The notes: generated by a model from the sequence alone, not told the origin. A DNA stretch of 64,000 nt from Candidatus Tokpelaia hoelldoblerii (GCA_002005325.1 CP017315.1:310001-374000), one strand, 5' to 3'; positions 46,001 to 54,173 are shown, numbered from the stretch's first letter. Numbers and translations: made by a program.

Positions 46001-48588
46001 ATCGATTGTATATGACCGCGGATGAGATAGTCGCGGTTTATGTGGAAGCCGTTGCGCAAAATACCAAGCAGCGGAGCAATGTACAGAGCAGCGAGCAGGA
46101 ACAGCTGCCACGGAATGGCGGCTTTAAACGGCAGCAGGCACCAGCCGGCAAGGGAGGCGAGAATCCACAGGGCAGGGGTGAGCGAACGGCGCAGATTATC
46201 GCGCATTTTCCAGCGTGATGTTGCGTTCAACTGTTTCCTGCCGAAGAGATAGGGCAGCAACTGCCAGTCACCGCGCGTCCAGCGGTGATGACGGGCGGCG
46301 TCAACATGATAAGCGGTGGGGTAGTCTTCTATCACTTCAACATCACTGACAAGAGCGGCGCGGGCATAGCTGGCTTCCAGAAGGTCGTGGCTTAAAACGG
46401 CATTTTCCTGCACCCGTCCGGCAAGAGCGGCCTCAAACGCATCAATATCGTAAAGCCCCTTGCCGGTAAATGTGCCTTCACCCAGCAAATCCTGATAGAT
46501 GTCGGATACGGCAAAAACATAAGGGTCGAGGCCGCGATTGACAGAAAATACCCGTTGCAGGAATGAGGCTTCATCACCGGTTGTCAAAGACGCGGTGACA
46601 CGTGGCTGCAAAATACCGTAACCACGGGTGATACAGCGGGTTTTTTCATCAAATTGCGGCCGGTTGAGCGGGTGGTTCAGCTTGCCTGCCAGCCGGGTGA
46701 CGGCATTGCGCGTCAGCCTTGTGTCGGAATCAAGCGTCATGACAAAGCGGACATTGCCCGGCAGGCGCGGATCAGAGGCAAAAAAGCTGGTGTCAGAGTC
46801 GCCGCGCAGCAGCAGGTTCAGCTCATGCAGCTTGCCGCGCTTGCGCTCCCACCCCATCCAGCAGCCTTCGCTTTCATTAAAACAGCGGCGGCGGTGCAGC
46901 AGGAAAAACACCGGCTGCCCGTCACCGCAATAATGGCGGTTCAGCGCGTCAATGCCCTGTCCGGCATAGTCGAGCAAATCAAGGTCGTCCTTGCTTTCCT
47001 GCCATGGGGCGTCCGCCCAGTCGGTGACAAGGGCAAAGCTGATTGCCCCGCGCGGATTGCTTAAATAATGCACTTCAATATTGCGCAACTGCTCGTCAAC
47101 GAAATCATGCGAGGTGATCATCGTCGGCACGGCAACCAGGGTGCGCGCCTCTTCCGGTATGCCATCCTTGTATTCATAGCCGACAAGCCGGGTGGGGGCG
47201 ACAAACCATGACGCAAACGTGCTGAACAGGGAAAAGGCCATATCCATGACCGGAAACAGCGCCAGTATTGCCAGGGTGATGGCGATTGTGCTGCCTGATA
47301 TTTTATCCAGCAGGCAGTAAGCGGTGGCGGCAATAGCCAGAACAAGCAGAGAAACAGGAAGGGTGATGCTCCATATTTCAAGCCGGCGCACAAAGCGCAT
47401 AAAGCGCAAACGCCGTGGCGGAGAAAAACTGCACGCCTGTTCCAGTGCGGGGCGGCCGTCGCCGACCAGATAAAACGCAATGCTTTGTGCCGCACTGTCC
47501 GCTTTGGCAAGGTCAATGGCTTTATGGGCGATATCGGTCTCTGATAGTGGCGAGCGCCGCGCGATCTGCTCAACCACCACGCGATAGGCATTGCGCGAAT
47601 GGGTATCAAGCGTGCCGAAATCACTGTTATCCCGAAGCAGAAAATCCACATGGCTGACATTTTCAAACCATGCTGTCCAGTCAACATCATCAATTGTTTT
47701 CAGCGCACGGATGATATTGCCCATGCTGACGCCTGATTCCGCCTGACGGATGTGGGCGATGTCCGTCGCCTCATCCACAGTCTGTCCGGCTTTGTTGCAC
47801 TGCTCTTCAAGCCAGGCGAGTGCGGCGGAAGAATCGATTGTTGCGCTGCGCAGGCGGTAAAGCAGGTGGCTGGAAAAGACCGTATCGGGGACAAGGCCGG
47901 CAAAAGGGGCAAGCAGTGCTTGCGGGTCCTGGCTTTCTGCTGCTATGGCCAGACTGTCGGCTATTTTGTTGGCGGCCGCGCGCATCTGCCGCCCGTGGGC
48001 AATGCGTAACGCCAGACGGCGGGCGTTTTCCACCAGCATAAAGCGTACGGCTGAAGGCAGTGCCCATAATTCGCCGATGGTCAGCGGTGTCGCTTCCTGA
48101 CAGCTTTCAACCAGCGCTGTCAGGGTCTGGCGTGAAAATACGCTGTCATGAGCGCCGATATAAGCCCAGGCGAGAGTAAAAATCCGCGGCAGGCCGTCAG
48201 CAAGCGGACTTTTGGGCAGCTGCCGCAGGAATTGCCTGGGAAAATCGCGGCGGATTTGCAGAACAGCTTTGTCGATTGTGTAATAATTATCGACAAGCCA
48301 TTGGGCAGCGGGGGTGACAATTTCATTGTTGCGTGCAGCGGCATCCAGGCTGCGAAAGGCATAGAGGATGATTTTGGCGTTTTCATTCAACCTGCCAGGA
48401 GGCGTGAAGGGCGTATAGGCAGGCAGTTTAATCTTTTTTCCCGCGCCAATGGCTTTTGCCAGATAATCAAGGGTTTGCGCTTGCGGGTACCGGGCACGGA
48501 TCGGCTGGCTGGCGGTTTCTGACAAGGCATGCATATTTTTGAGATTGTGTGAAAAAATCCGCTGAATGAAGGAAACAGGACCGGTCAT
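40030..48588 (-). CDS. ndvB: Cyclic beta-1,2-glucan synthase
   Basis: A 2,852-residue inner-membrane enzyme close in size to Brucella Cgs (about 2,870); also called chvB or cgs. Membrane segments flank the glycosyltransferase (GT84) core near residues 400-900, where TLDSDTRLTRNAV gives the DxD site and HHRWTRGDWQLLPY the RW motif. The C-terminal part (roughly from 2,350) is a GH94-type phosphorylase domain (GLPLILGGDWNDGMN, GYPPGIRENGGQYTHG) that sets chain length. It makes periplasmic cyclic glucans, needed for osmotic adaptation and, in Brucella, Agrobacterium and Sinorhizobium, for host interaction. The ATG at 48588 follows AAAGGG; a TTG six codons upstream is possible. The frame is intact throughout. 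Confidence 0.96.
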   Translation of the reverse strand: MTGPVSFIQRIFSHNLKNMHALSETASQPIRARYPQAQTLDYLAKAIGAGKKIKLPAYTPFTPPGRLNENAKIILYAFRSLDAAARNNEIVTPAAQWLVDNYYTIDKAVLQIRRDFPRQFLRQLPKSPLADGLPRIFTLAWAYIGAHDSVFSRQTLTALVESCQEATPLTIGELWALPSAVRFMLVENARRLALRIAHGRQMRAAANKIADSLAIAAESQDPQALLAPFAGLVPDTVFSSHLLYRLRSATIDSSAALAWLEEQCNKAGQTVDEATDIAHIRQAESGVSMGNIIRALKTIDDVDWTAWFENVSHVDFLLRDNSDFGTLDTHSRNAYRVVVEQIARRSPLSETDIAHKAIDLAKADSAAQSIAFYLVGDGRPALEQACSFSPPRRLRFMRFVRRLEIWSITLPVSLLVLAIAATAYCLLDKISGSTIAITLAILALFPVMDMAFSLFSTFASWFVAPTRLVGYEYKDGIPEEARTLVAVPTMITSHDFVDEQLRNIEVHYLSNPRGAISFALVTDWADAPWQESKDDLDLLDYAGQGIDALNRHYCGDGQPVFFLLHRRRCFNESEGCWMGWERKRGKLHELNLLLRGDSDTSFFASDPRLPGNVRFVMTLDSDTRLTRNAVTRLAGKLNHPLNRPQFDEKTRCITRGYGILQPRVTASLTTGDEASFLQRVFSVNRGLDPYVFAVSDIYQDLLGEGTFTGKGLYDIDAFEAALAGRVQENAVLSHDLLEASYARAALVSDVEVIEDYPTAYHVDAARHHRWTRGDWQLLPYLFGRKQLNATSRWKMRDNLRRSLTPALWILASLAGWCLLPFKAAIPWQLFLLAALYIAPLLGILRNGFHINRDYLIRGHIQSIFSSVTKAFTEIVLRVTFMAHTACYMVDAALRALYRMGISRRHLLEWRTAAASSAAPNTVLAYIRTMWTAPLAGMAALGTLAALGTPAVFIALPFALLWFFSPLIAWGASRSAAAHDALVLDARDATALRHIARRTWLYYQTFVTQEHNHLPPDNFQEDPEPVVAKRTSPTNIGVYLLSTVAARDFGWLGFDETISRIEKTLATLGKIEKHQGHLYNWYETDTLHPLQPLYISTVDSGNLAGHLITLSAALKQWAEAPAVHIQGNMSGLLDICNILQEELRAVDDGRQTLKPLFTCISDHITALRKQVLEASQTSQNANRQISHIVTRATDIARFAGTLGQEVDNQQGEQIVQWAKQLLNTAEIHAYDLNHQHDFNTLREKLAFLAESARGLAFDMKFDFLERRERRLLSIGYRVETGELDEGCYDLLASEARLSSLFAIAKGDVKVEHWFQLGRPLVPVGWRGALLSWSGSMFEYLMPPLVMRESPGSLLEQTNRLIIRRQIDYAQKRDLPWGISEAAFNARDPWMNYQYSNFGVPSLGLQRGLSRNAVIAPYASILAAQYMPKEAVKNLKKLAQLGALGRYGYHDSVDFTPSRLPQGARHAVIRNYYAHHHGMSILAVNNIVFEGRMRERFHSDPVIEAVELLLQEKAPQEIPVLHAKTANPMRSDTGGFEAAAVRSIKTPLANPRATLFMADGAYQMMLTASGSGYSRWNGFDVTRFQPDGAEDQQGTFLFLRDVASGRWWSATGEPTRVMQEEAHTAFTAEKAEFYKAVDGIQSTVACIAASQGEGEGRRIRLVNTTGTDKIIEVTSYGELALARSNDAAAHPVFSQMFVETDIADKGATIFASRRKRAPEDADIHIAHFVTDSSGAIREAEAETDRRRFIGRGRSIRRPAAFDRDAYFEGIQGCVMDPVMAIRCRVRVPAHKQAELVFWTLAADRREKLENQIAWYRQPNTFSREFSSAWTRAQVTHYQLGLRPQEVSDCQAYAGYLVYPERPWLAPETIAETLGSQSDLWPMAISGDYPLFVLRVDNENHIAILQGLLRAHEYWRRCGLIADIVILNERGFSYAQDTQRAIEWVCEGYRNRSVDGAGKPHIFIIRKDTISQASLNTLLGSARIVLHAGNGTLAEQLQRMETIGTADRENRHSTKGKKIGKASSRIMDTDDSPQATAIGLVSARHGNGATISSDDLNYWNGYGGFAKDGSYVVRLSGANCTPHPWINVISNRSFGIHVSAEGAAFSWAGNSRDYQLTPWSNDPVSNRPGEALYIVDRDSKARFSPVATVERNMNVLYEAQHGAGFSAFRSTHGTLALELVYTIHPEEPLRLARLRVHNKGEDKRQLRLYNYTEWVLGSNRAKTAPFLVPDFDKKRGALLMSNPYNISHGEQLSFAGASQLPQSVTSNRAEFIGKTGTTKHPAAIRAAGALSNTVESGHDPCSALAYDMELEAGETKEIVFYLGHAASQKEATALIKLARTSDFDDILAQQQQVWKDFTGRFQVQTPDPAFDLLVNHWLPYQAYACRIMARSAFYQASGAFGFRDQLQDSLSMMLLNPELARDQIINAAGRQFEQGDVQHWWLPESGAGVRTLISDDVVWLGYSTALYTATTGDYDVLDEKIAFLAGDELADGQHDAFFQPELSRKKATLYEHCALALDLAIKRTGKDGLPLILGGDWNDGMNLVGIKGKGESVWLGWFLSLTLQNFIPIAEGRGDEKHVIAWKKHLHDLNQALDSKGWDGAWYHRGSYDNGTLLGAARNDECRIDVIAQAWSVLSGAGAPKRREQAMQSVFKHLVDKKGRLVRLFWPPFDKGRQQPGYIKGYPPGIRENGGQYTHGALWSVLAMAKLGDNEKTWQLFSMLNPIHHGADPDTYRVEPYVIAADVYSVEPHRGQGGWTWYTGAAGWYYRAATEGILGLRHQGEKLFITPVLPKEWNEYSAQWRYQSATYRITVDYNSKTGKKMMVYLDGDKVARPENGIALATKGKHEIRIVLPRHE

Positions 48589-48633
48589 TATATGCCCTTT
48601 GCGCAAACTACATATGAGTATATACAGATCATG

Positions 48634-48692
48634 ATATCCCCCACCTTTTGGTTATCTTATACAAATATACCTGTCCGGTGAAGGGGGGATAT
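48634..48692. repeat. Spaced inverted repeat upstream of the glucan synthase gene
   Basis: ATATCCCCC (48634-48642) and GGGGGATAT (48684-48692) are a perfect 9-bp inverted repeat 41 bp apart in the 128-bp gap between trkH and the glucan synthase gene. The C/G runs stand out against AT-rich surroundings. It may be a two-site operator or an mRNA leader stem; function unknown. Confidence 0.4.
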
Positions 48693-48716
48693 GACATGCG
48701 GCCAAATATTGCGTTA

Positions 48717-50117
48717 TCAGCGCCGCCAGAAGGATGGCATGAACAGGATAAGGACGGTGATGATTTCCAGCCGCCCTGCCAGCATTAGAAAACTCATGAT
48801 ATAAAGCGCGGACGTATTGATAGCGGCAAAATTGCCCGCTGAGCCGACAGGGCTGCCAAAACCGGAGCCGACATTGGCGGTGGTGGTCAGCGCGCAGGAA
48901 AATGCGGTGGCAAGATCAAGCCCTGTCATCATCAGCAATGCTGCGCCGACAATCATGATGAACAGGAATAACCAGACAAACAGCAGAACGGTACGGGCAA
49001 AGTCATCAGAAATCTCTGTTCCCGCATAACGCGGGCGCACCACGGTATTGGGTGAGGCAAGGCGTGTCATACTGGTTTTGACCAGCCGCCACAAAATAAT
49101 CAGCCGGTTCATCTTGATGCCGCCGGAGGTTGAGCCGGCGCAGCCGCCGCAGAAACAGGCAAGGAAAAATATGCCGACCGCAAATGCGCCCCATTGCGAA
49201 TAATCCTCGATGCTGAAGCTGGTGGTGGAAATCACCGAGGTGAAATGGAAGGACGCTTTCAGCAGGGCGCTGGAAAAAGGAATGTCCCGTGTCAAGGACA
49301 GCCACAGGGCGAGGATGGTGCTGCAAACAACACATAAGAATATAAACAGCCTGATCTGCTGGTCGCCAAGGCGTTTTTTCTGCCCCGGGATAAAAGCCGT
49401 GGCGTAAACGATAAAGGGCAGCGCCGACAGCACCATGAAAACCGTGGCAAAAAAGACCACTGCCGGTTTGTCGGCAAAATAGCCAAATGATGCATCATGC
49501 GTTGAGAAGCCGGTGGTCGCAATGGTTGACATGGCGTGGTTGACGGCATCAAACAGGCTCATGCCGGCGAAAAAATAGCACAGGGCGCAAACCAGTGTCA
49601 GGCCGAGATAGGCGATCATCAGCGCATTGGCGATTTGGTTGACACGCGGCAGTATTTTTTCTGATTTTTCTGATGATTCCATGTGAAACAGCCGGATGCC
49701 GCCGACCCGCAAACTGGGCAGGAGCAACAGCGCCAGCGCGATAAAGCCGATGCCGCCGATCCAGCACAACAGCGAGCGCCATAACAAAATGCCCTGCGGC
49801 ATATCATCAAGGCCGGTGAGCACCGTTGCGCCGGTTGAGGTCACAGCTGAAACGGATTCAAACAGCGACTGGGCGAAACCGATCGGCAGGCCTGAGAAAT
49901 AAAGCGGCAGCATGCCGAGCAGACAGGCGGTGAGCCACAGACAGACAGTGAGAAAAAAACCAAGGCGGGCTGAGAAAATCGCTGTCGCTTCACGGGTCGC
50001 CATGAAAACCAGACTGGCAATCGTGAAGACTGTCAGGCTCGAGCGGACAAACACCTCCCAGTCATCATTGCCGGCGCGCAAATCAGCCAGGGCGGGAATC
50101 ATCATGGTGACAGCCAT
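48717..50117 (-). CDS. trkH: Potassium uptake protein TrkH
   Basis: A 466-residue K+ channel-like subunit with repeated pore loops: SAVTSTGATVLTGLD, STIATTGFSTHDASFG, TSVISTTSFSIEDYSQWG and TTTANVGSGFGSPVG line the ion path. Together with TrkA it forms a K+ uptake system. The first ATG (50117) gives MAVTMMIPALADL, some 15 residues shorter than usual. In frame upstream, the codons read FRFVANICARFSLV, which resembles the missing first helix, but no ATG, GTG or TTG precedes the in-frame stop; an ATT lies at 50162. The true start is therefore unclear, or there is a frameshift. It precedes the glucan synthase gene on the same strand. Confidence 0.88.
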   Translation of the reverse strand: MAVTMMIPALADLRAGNDDWEVFVRSSLTVFTIASLVFMATREATAIFSARLGFFLTVCLWLTACLLGMLPLYFSGLPIGFAQSLFESVSAVTSTGATVLTGLDDMPQGILLWRSLLCWIGGIGFIALALLLLPSLRVGGIRLFHMESSEKSEKILPRVNQIANALMIAYLGLTLVCALCYFFAGMSLFDAVNHAMSTIATTGFSTHDASFGYFADKPAVVFFATVFMVLSALPFIVYATAFIPGQKKRLGDQQIRLFIFLCVVCSTILALWLSLTRDIPFSSALLKASFHFTSVISTTSFSIEDYSQWGAFAVGIFFLACFCGGCAGSTSGGIKMNRLIILWRLVKTSMTRLASPNTVVRPRYAGTEISDDFARTVLLFVWLFLFIMIVGAALLMMTGLDLATAFSCALTTTANVGSGFGSPVGSAGNFAAINTSALYIMSFLMLAGRLEIITVLILFMPSFWRR

Positions 50118-50350
50118 AACCAGACTGAAACGGGCACAGATATTGGCGACAAAACGAAAAATGGTATGGCCTCATTGAGCTTGTCCGGCGTGATGTCCTG
50201 CGACTGCCGGTAGTTGGGTTTTTATCCTGGCTCTCAGTATAATTCAAGTTGTGGCAAAGTGTAGCGGTTGTTTTGTCTGTGCTTGTAAATCCTGTGCAGG
50301 TACCATAATCTTGCCGCAAAATATGTTTGTAACCGGTGGTCTGTAGTCCA

Positions 50351-50387
50351 GATAAATCTCAAACCGCTTGCAAGCGGCGGATTTATC
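50351..50387 (+). other. Two-part hairpin in the trxB leader
   Basis: Outer arms GATAAATC (50351-50358) and GATTTATC (50380-50387) enclose the perfect 14-nt palindrome CCGCTTGCAAGCGG (50364-50377). The structure ends 60 bp before the trxB start, in the 330-bp gap between trkH and trxB. No T tail follows. It may be an operator or an mRNA structure; the rest of the gap shows nothing recognisable. Confidence 0.5.
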
Positions 50388-50447
50388 GCATTGTGCCATG
50401 CCGGAACTTTATGGCCACAGCAAAATGCTGGTGTAGAAAGGAAAACC

Positions 50448-51422
50448 ATGTCTGAACATCACAGTCCTGTTTTGATTGTCGGGTCGGGGCCTGCCGGTTA
50501 TACTGCGGCGATTTACGCCGCGCGCGCCATGCTCAGGCCCGTGCTGGTAACCGGCCTGCAGCAGGGCGGACAGTTGACCATCACAACAGATGTGGAAAAC
50601 TATCCCGGCTTTGCCGATCCGGTGCAGGGGCCATGGCTGGTGGAGCAGATGGCGCAGCAGGCTGAAAATGTCGGGGCGGAACTTGTTTATGACACCATTA
50701 TTTCGGCTGATCTGGCCCAGCCTCCTTTCAAACTTGTTGGTGATTCGGGCAAGATTTATACCGGTGATGCGCTAATTATCGCCACCGGGGCGCAGGCGCG
50801 CTGGCTCGGCCTGCCGGGTGAGGAGATCTTTATGGGCGGCGGCGTTTCAGCCTGCGCCACCTGTGACGGATTTTTCTACCGCGGCAAGGACGTTGTGGTG
50901 GTCGGCGGCGGCAACACGGCGGTGGAAGAAGCACTCTATCTTTCCCACATTGCCAGACAGGTGACGGTTGTGCACCGCCGTGACAGTTTCCGCGCTGAAA
51001 AAATCCTGCAAAACCGCTTGCTTGCCCGCGGTAATGTCCGTGTGGTATGGAACCATGTGGTGGAGGAAATTGCCGGCACACCGGCAAAACCGCCGCTGGG
51101 TGCACAGGTGACCGGTGTGCGCTTGAAAGATGTCAACAGTGGTGTTGAAACGCATATTGAGACAGAAGGGGTGTTTGTCGCCATTGGCCACGCGCCTGCT
51201 GTTTCACTGTTTGAGGGACAGTTGCGGCAGAAGGCCGGGGGATATCTGTGGACAGAAGCGGATTCCACCGCCACCAGCATTGCCGGTGTTTTTGCTGCCG
51301 GTGACGTGGCGGATGATGTCTTCCGTCAGGCCGTGACGGCGGCAGGGCGTGGCTGTATGGCGGCGCTTGAGGCGGAACGATTCTTGAATATGAAAGTTTC
51401 GCACAGGACAGCAGCAGAATAA
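50448..51422 (+). CDS. trxB: Thioredoxin reductase
   Basis: A 324-residue flavoenzyme that passes electrons from NADPH to thioredoxin. The FAD loop is VGSGPAGYTAAIYAAR (11-26), the redox pair CATC is Cys136/Cys139, the NADPH loop VVGGGNTAVEEALYL follows, and AAGDVADDVFRQAVTAAGRG closes the FAD site. The start at 50448 has AAAGGAAAA ahead; an upstream frame extension is not homologous. The LysR gene lsrB follows 71 bp downstream, an order conserved in rhizobia, which fits a role of the pair in redox balance. Confidence 0.96.
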   Translation: MSEHHSPVLIVGSGPAGYTAAIYAARAMLRPVLVTGLQQGGQLTITTDVENYPGFADPVQGPWLVEQMAQQAENVGAELVYDTIISADLAQPPFKLVGDSGKIYTGDALIIATGAQARWLGLPGEEIFMGGGVSACATCDGFFYRGKDVVVVGGGNTAVEEALYLSHIARQVTVVHRRDSFRAEKILQNRLLARGNVRVVWNHVVEEIAGTPAKPPLGAQVTGVRLKDVNSGVETHIETEGVFVAIGHAPAVSLFEGQLRQKAGGYLWTEADSTATSIAGVFAAGDVADDVFRQAVTAAGRGCMAALEAERFLNMKVSHRTAAE

Positions 51423-51493
51423 GAGCTGCCGGAAAACAGGCTGTTCCCGATCTGTACAAGCCAGGAACGCTCTGGAGGAGAAAAGGAAAAATT

Positions 51494-52402
51494 ATGGCAA
51501 CCACGCCATTGGACTGGGACAAGCTGCGTATTTTTCATGCGGCGGCGGAGGCTGGTTCATTCACACATGCAGCGCAGACGCTGCATCTTTCGCAATCGGC
51601 CATTTCGCGGCAGGTGAGCGCGCTGGAACAGGATGTCGGTGTGCCGCTGTTTCACCGCCATGCCCGCGGGCTGATTTTGACCGAGCAGGGAGAAATTCTG
51701 CGCCGCGCCGCTCATGATGTATTGATGAAGCTTGAAAATGTGCGGGAAAAGCTGTCGGAAAGCCGTGAAAAGCCGGTTGGCCATTTGCGGGTGACGACAA
51801 CATTCGGTCTGGGTTCAGGCTGGCTGGTAGAGCGTATGCCTGAATTTTTAAGCCTTTATCCTGATGTGCAGATCCAGCTTCTGCTTGATGATGAAGAACT
51901 GGATCTGGCCATGCGCCACGCTGATTGCGCTGTGCGCCTGCGCCAGCCGCAACAGCCCGATCTTATCCAGCGCCGCCTGTTCACCGTGCATATGCACGTT
52001 TATGCCTCGCCTGACTATCTGAAACAGTACGGCGAACCGGAAAAGCTTGAAGACCTTGATACGCACCGCATTATTTCGTTTGGTGAGCCGATGCCGCACT
52101 ATCTTGCCGGTTTGAACTGGCTGGAAAAAGCCGGCCGCAATGATGGTTCGCTGCGGATTCCGTCTTTGCAGATCAATAATATTTTTTCCATCCGCCGCGC
52201 GGTGCTGCATCATATCGGCATTGCGGTGCTGCCTGATTATATTATTCGCGAAGAGGATAATCTGGTGCAGCTGTTTCCTGACCTGACAGATATTCCATCC
52301 TTTGACACGTATTTCTGCTATCCCGAGGCATTGAAAAATTCGGCAAAATTACGGGTTTTCCGTGATTTTATTTTCAGCAAGGCACGCAGCTGGACATTTT
52401 AA
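51494..52402 (+). CDS. lsrB: LysR-family regulator, LsrB/VtlR type
   Basis: A 302-residue LysR protein. Residues 7-66 are the winged helix-turn-helix (DWDKLRIFHAAAEAGSFTHA, LHLSQSAISRQVSALEQDV); the rest is the effector-binding domain, beginning at GHLRVTTTFGLGSGWL. The sequence and the position behind trxB match LsrB of Sinorhizobium and Agrobacterium, a regulator of oxidative stress and surface polysaccharides, and VtlR of Brucella, which controls a small RNA and virulence-linked genes; this assignment rests on recognition and synteny. GGAGGAGAAAAGG lies before the start. It is probably co-transcribed with trxB. Confidence 0.88.
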   Translation: MATTPLDWDKLRIFHAAAEAGSFTHAAQTLHLSQSAISRQVSALEQDVGVPLFHRHARGLILTEQGEILRRAAHDVLMKLENVREKLSESREKPVGHLRVTTTFGLGSGWLVERMPEFLSLYPDVQIQLLLDDEELDLAMRHADCAVRLRQPQQPDLIQRRLFTVHMHVYASPDYLKQYGEPEKLEDLDTHRIISFGEPMPHYLAGLNWLEKAGRNDGSLRIPSLQINNIFSIRRAVLHHIGIAVLPDYIIREEDNLVQLFPDLTDIPSFDTYFCYPEALKNSAKLRVFRDFIFSKARSWTF

Positions 52403-52423
52403 ATCCGGTTTATAATCATAAAA

Positions 52424-52447
52424 AAACCCGCCGGTGAAGGCGGGTTT
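52424..52447. terminator. Terminator between lsrB and rpsA
   Basis: AAACCCGCC pairs perfectly with GGCGGGTTT around GGTGAA. On the minus strand it is followed by a run of seven T, so it mainly ends rpsA; on the plus strand the T tail is short, but it can also serve lsrB. Confidence 0.85.
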
Positions 52448-52472
52448 CCTTGTTTGTTATTCAGGCAAACGA

Positions 52473-54173
52473 TTATTCGTTATCCTGCTTCTTGAGGGCT
52501 GCACCCAGAATATCGCCAAGGGAAGCGCCGCTGTCGGACGAACCGTACTGGGCAACAGCTTCTTTTTCTTCAGCGATTTCCAGCGCCTTGATCGAAACGG
52601 AGATTTTCCGTGACTTCTTGTCAAAGGTGGTGACGCGGGCATCAACCTTCTGGCCGACCGAGAAACGCTCAGGGCGCTGCTCGTCACGGTCACGCGACAG
52701 ATCCGCACGGCGGATGAAGCTGTTCAGGTCATGGTCGATCAGTTTGACATCAAGGCCGTTGTCGGTGACTGCGGTAACTTCACAGGTGACAACCGCACCC
52801 TTGCGCAGGTCGCCTGAAGCGGCGGCTTCGCCAACCTTGTCCTGGCCGAGCTGCTTGATACCAAGCGAAATACGCTCTTTCTCAATGTCCACATCAAGAA
52901 CAACCGCCTTGACGGTATCGCCCTTGTTGTATTCCTCGATCACCTGCTCGCCCGGACGGTTCCAGTCGAGATCGGACAGATGAACCATGCCGTCAACATC
53001 ACCTTCGAGGCCGATGAACAGGCCGAATTCGGTCTTGTTCTTGACATCACCCTCAACCACGGTGCCGACCGGGAATTTCTCGGCAAAGGCAGTCCACGGG
53101 TTTTCAAGGGTCTGCTTGAGGCCGAGAGAGATACGGCGCTTGACCGGATCAACTTCCAGCACAACCACTTCCACTTCTTGCGAGGTGGAAAGAATCTTGC
53201 CCGGATGGACATTCTTCTTGGTCCAGCTCATTTCTGAAACGTGGATAAGGCCTTCAATGCCCGGCTCGATTTCAACAAATGCACCGTAGTCGGTGATGTT
53301 GGTGACGGCGCCGGTGATCTTGCTGCCGACCGGATATTTGGCGCTGATGCCTTCCCACGGGTCGCTTTCAAACTGCTTCATGCCGAGTGAAATGCGGTGG
53401 GTATCCTGATTGATACGGATGATCTGCACCTTGACGGTCTGGCCGATTGTCAGAATCTCGGACGGATGGTTGACACGGCGCCATGCCATATCAGTGACGT
53501 GCAGCAGGCCATCAATGCCGCCGAGGTCAACGAACGCGCCATAATCGGTGATGTTTTTGACAACACCCTCGACAATCTGGCCTTCTTCGAGGTTCTGAAC
53601 GATTTCAGAACGCTGCTCGGCACGGCTTTCTTCCAGCACGGTGCGGCGCGAAACAACGATATTGCCGCGGCGGCGATCCATTTTCAGGATTTCAAACAAC
53701 TGCGGGTTGTTCATCAAGGGGGTGACATCACGGATCGGGCGGATATCAACCTGGCTGCGCGGCAGGAAGGCGACAGCGCCGTCAAGGTCAACCGTGAAGC
53801 CGCCTTTGACCTGGCTGAAGATAACGCCTTCAACACGTTCGCTGTTATTGAATTTCTCTTCGAGACGAATCCAGCTTTCTTCACGGCGGGCTTTTTCGCG
53901 CGACAGGACAGCTTCGCCCAGCGCATTTTCAACACGCTCAACGTAAACTTCCACTTCATCACCGGGTTTCAGCGAACCATCCTTGCCCTTGGCGCCGAAT
54001 TCCTTGAGCGGCACGCGGCCTTCAACTTTCAGGCCGGCATCAATAATGGCCATATCTTTTTCAATGGCGATAATGCGGCCCTTGACAACGGAACCCTCAC
54101 CGAGATCCTGTTTTTCAAAGGATTCAGCAAGAAGGGCTTCAAAATCCTCGCGAGTGGGATTGGCTTTTGACAT
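52473..54173 (-). CDS. rpsA: 30S ribosomal protein S1
   Basis: A 566-residue protein with six S1/OB-fold repeats, seen as recurring motifs such as NITDYGAFVDLGGIDGLLHV, ITDYGAFVEIEPGIEGLIHV and TEFGLFIGLEGDVDGMVHL. It binds mRNA and starts translation on structured or leaderless-poor messages. Length and repeat number are standard for alphaproteobacteria. It is last in aroA-cmk-rpsA; the 163-bp gap after cmk probably holds its own promoter, and the AGGAGT before the start is a good ribosome site. Confidence 0.98.
   Translation of the reverse strand: MSKANPTREDFEALLAESFEKQDLGEGSVVKGRIIAIEKDMAIIDAGLKVEGRVPLKEFGAKGKDGSLKPGDEVEVYVERVENALGEAVLSREKARREESWIRLEEKFNNSERVEGVIFSQVKGGFTVDLDGAVAFLPRSQVDIRPIRDVTPLMNNPQLFEILKMDRRRGNIVVSRRTVLEESRAEQRSEIVQNLEEGQIVEGVVKNITDYGAFVDLGGIDGLLHVTDMAWRRVNHPSEILTIGQTVKVQIIRINQDTHRISLGMKQFESDPWEGISAKYPVGSKITGAVTNITDYGAFVEIEPGIEGLIHVSEMSWTKKNVHPGKILSTSQEVEVVVLEVDPVKRRISLGLKQTLENPWTAFAEKFPVGTVVEGDVKNKTEFGLFIGLEGDVDGMVHLSDLDWNRPGEQVIEEYNKGDTVKAVVLDVDIEKERISLGIKQLGQDKVGEAAASGDLRKGAVVTCEVTAVTDNGLDVKLIDHDLNSFIRRADLSRDRDEQRPERFSVGQKVDARVTTFDKKSRKISVSIKALEIAEEKEAVAQYGSSDSGASLGDILGAALKKQDNE

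Noticed and set aside
50083..50319. A 78-codon minus-strand frame upstream of trkH
   Set aside because: It has no family features and overlaps the trkH start in another frame; it is considered only as part of a possible trkH frameshift.
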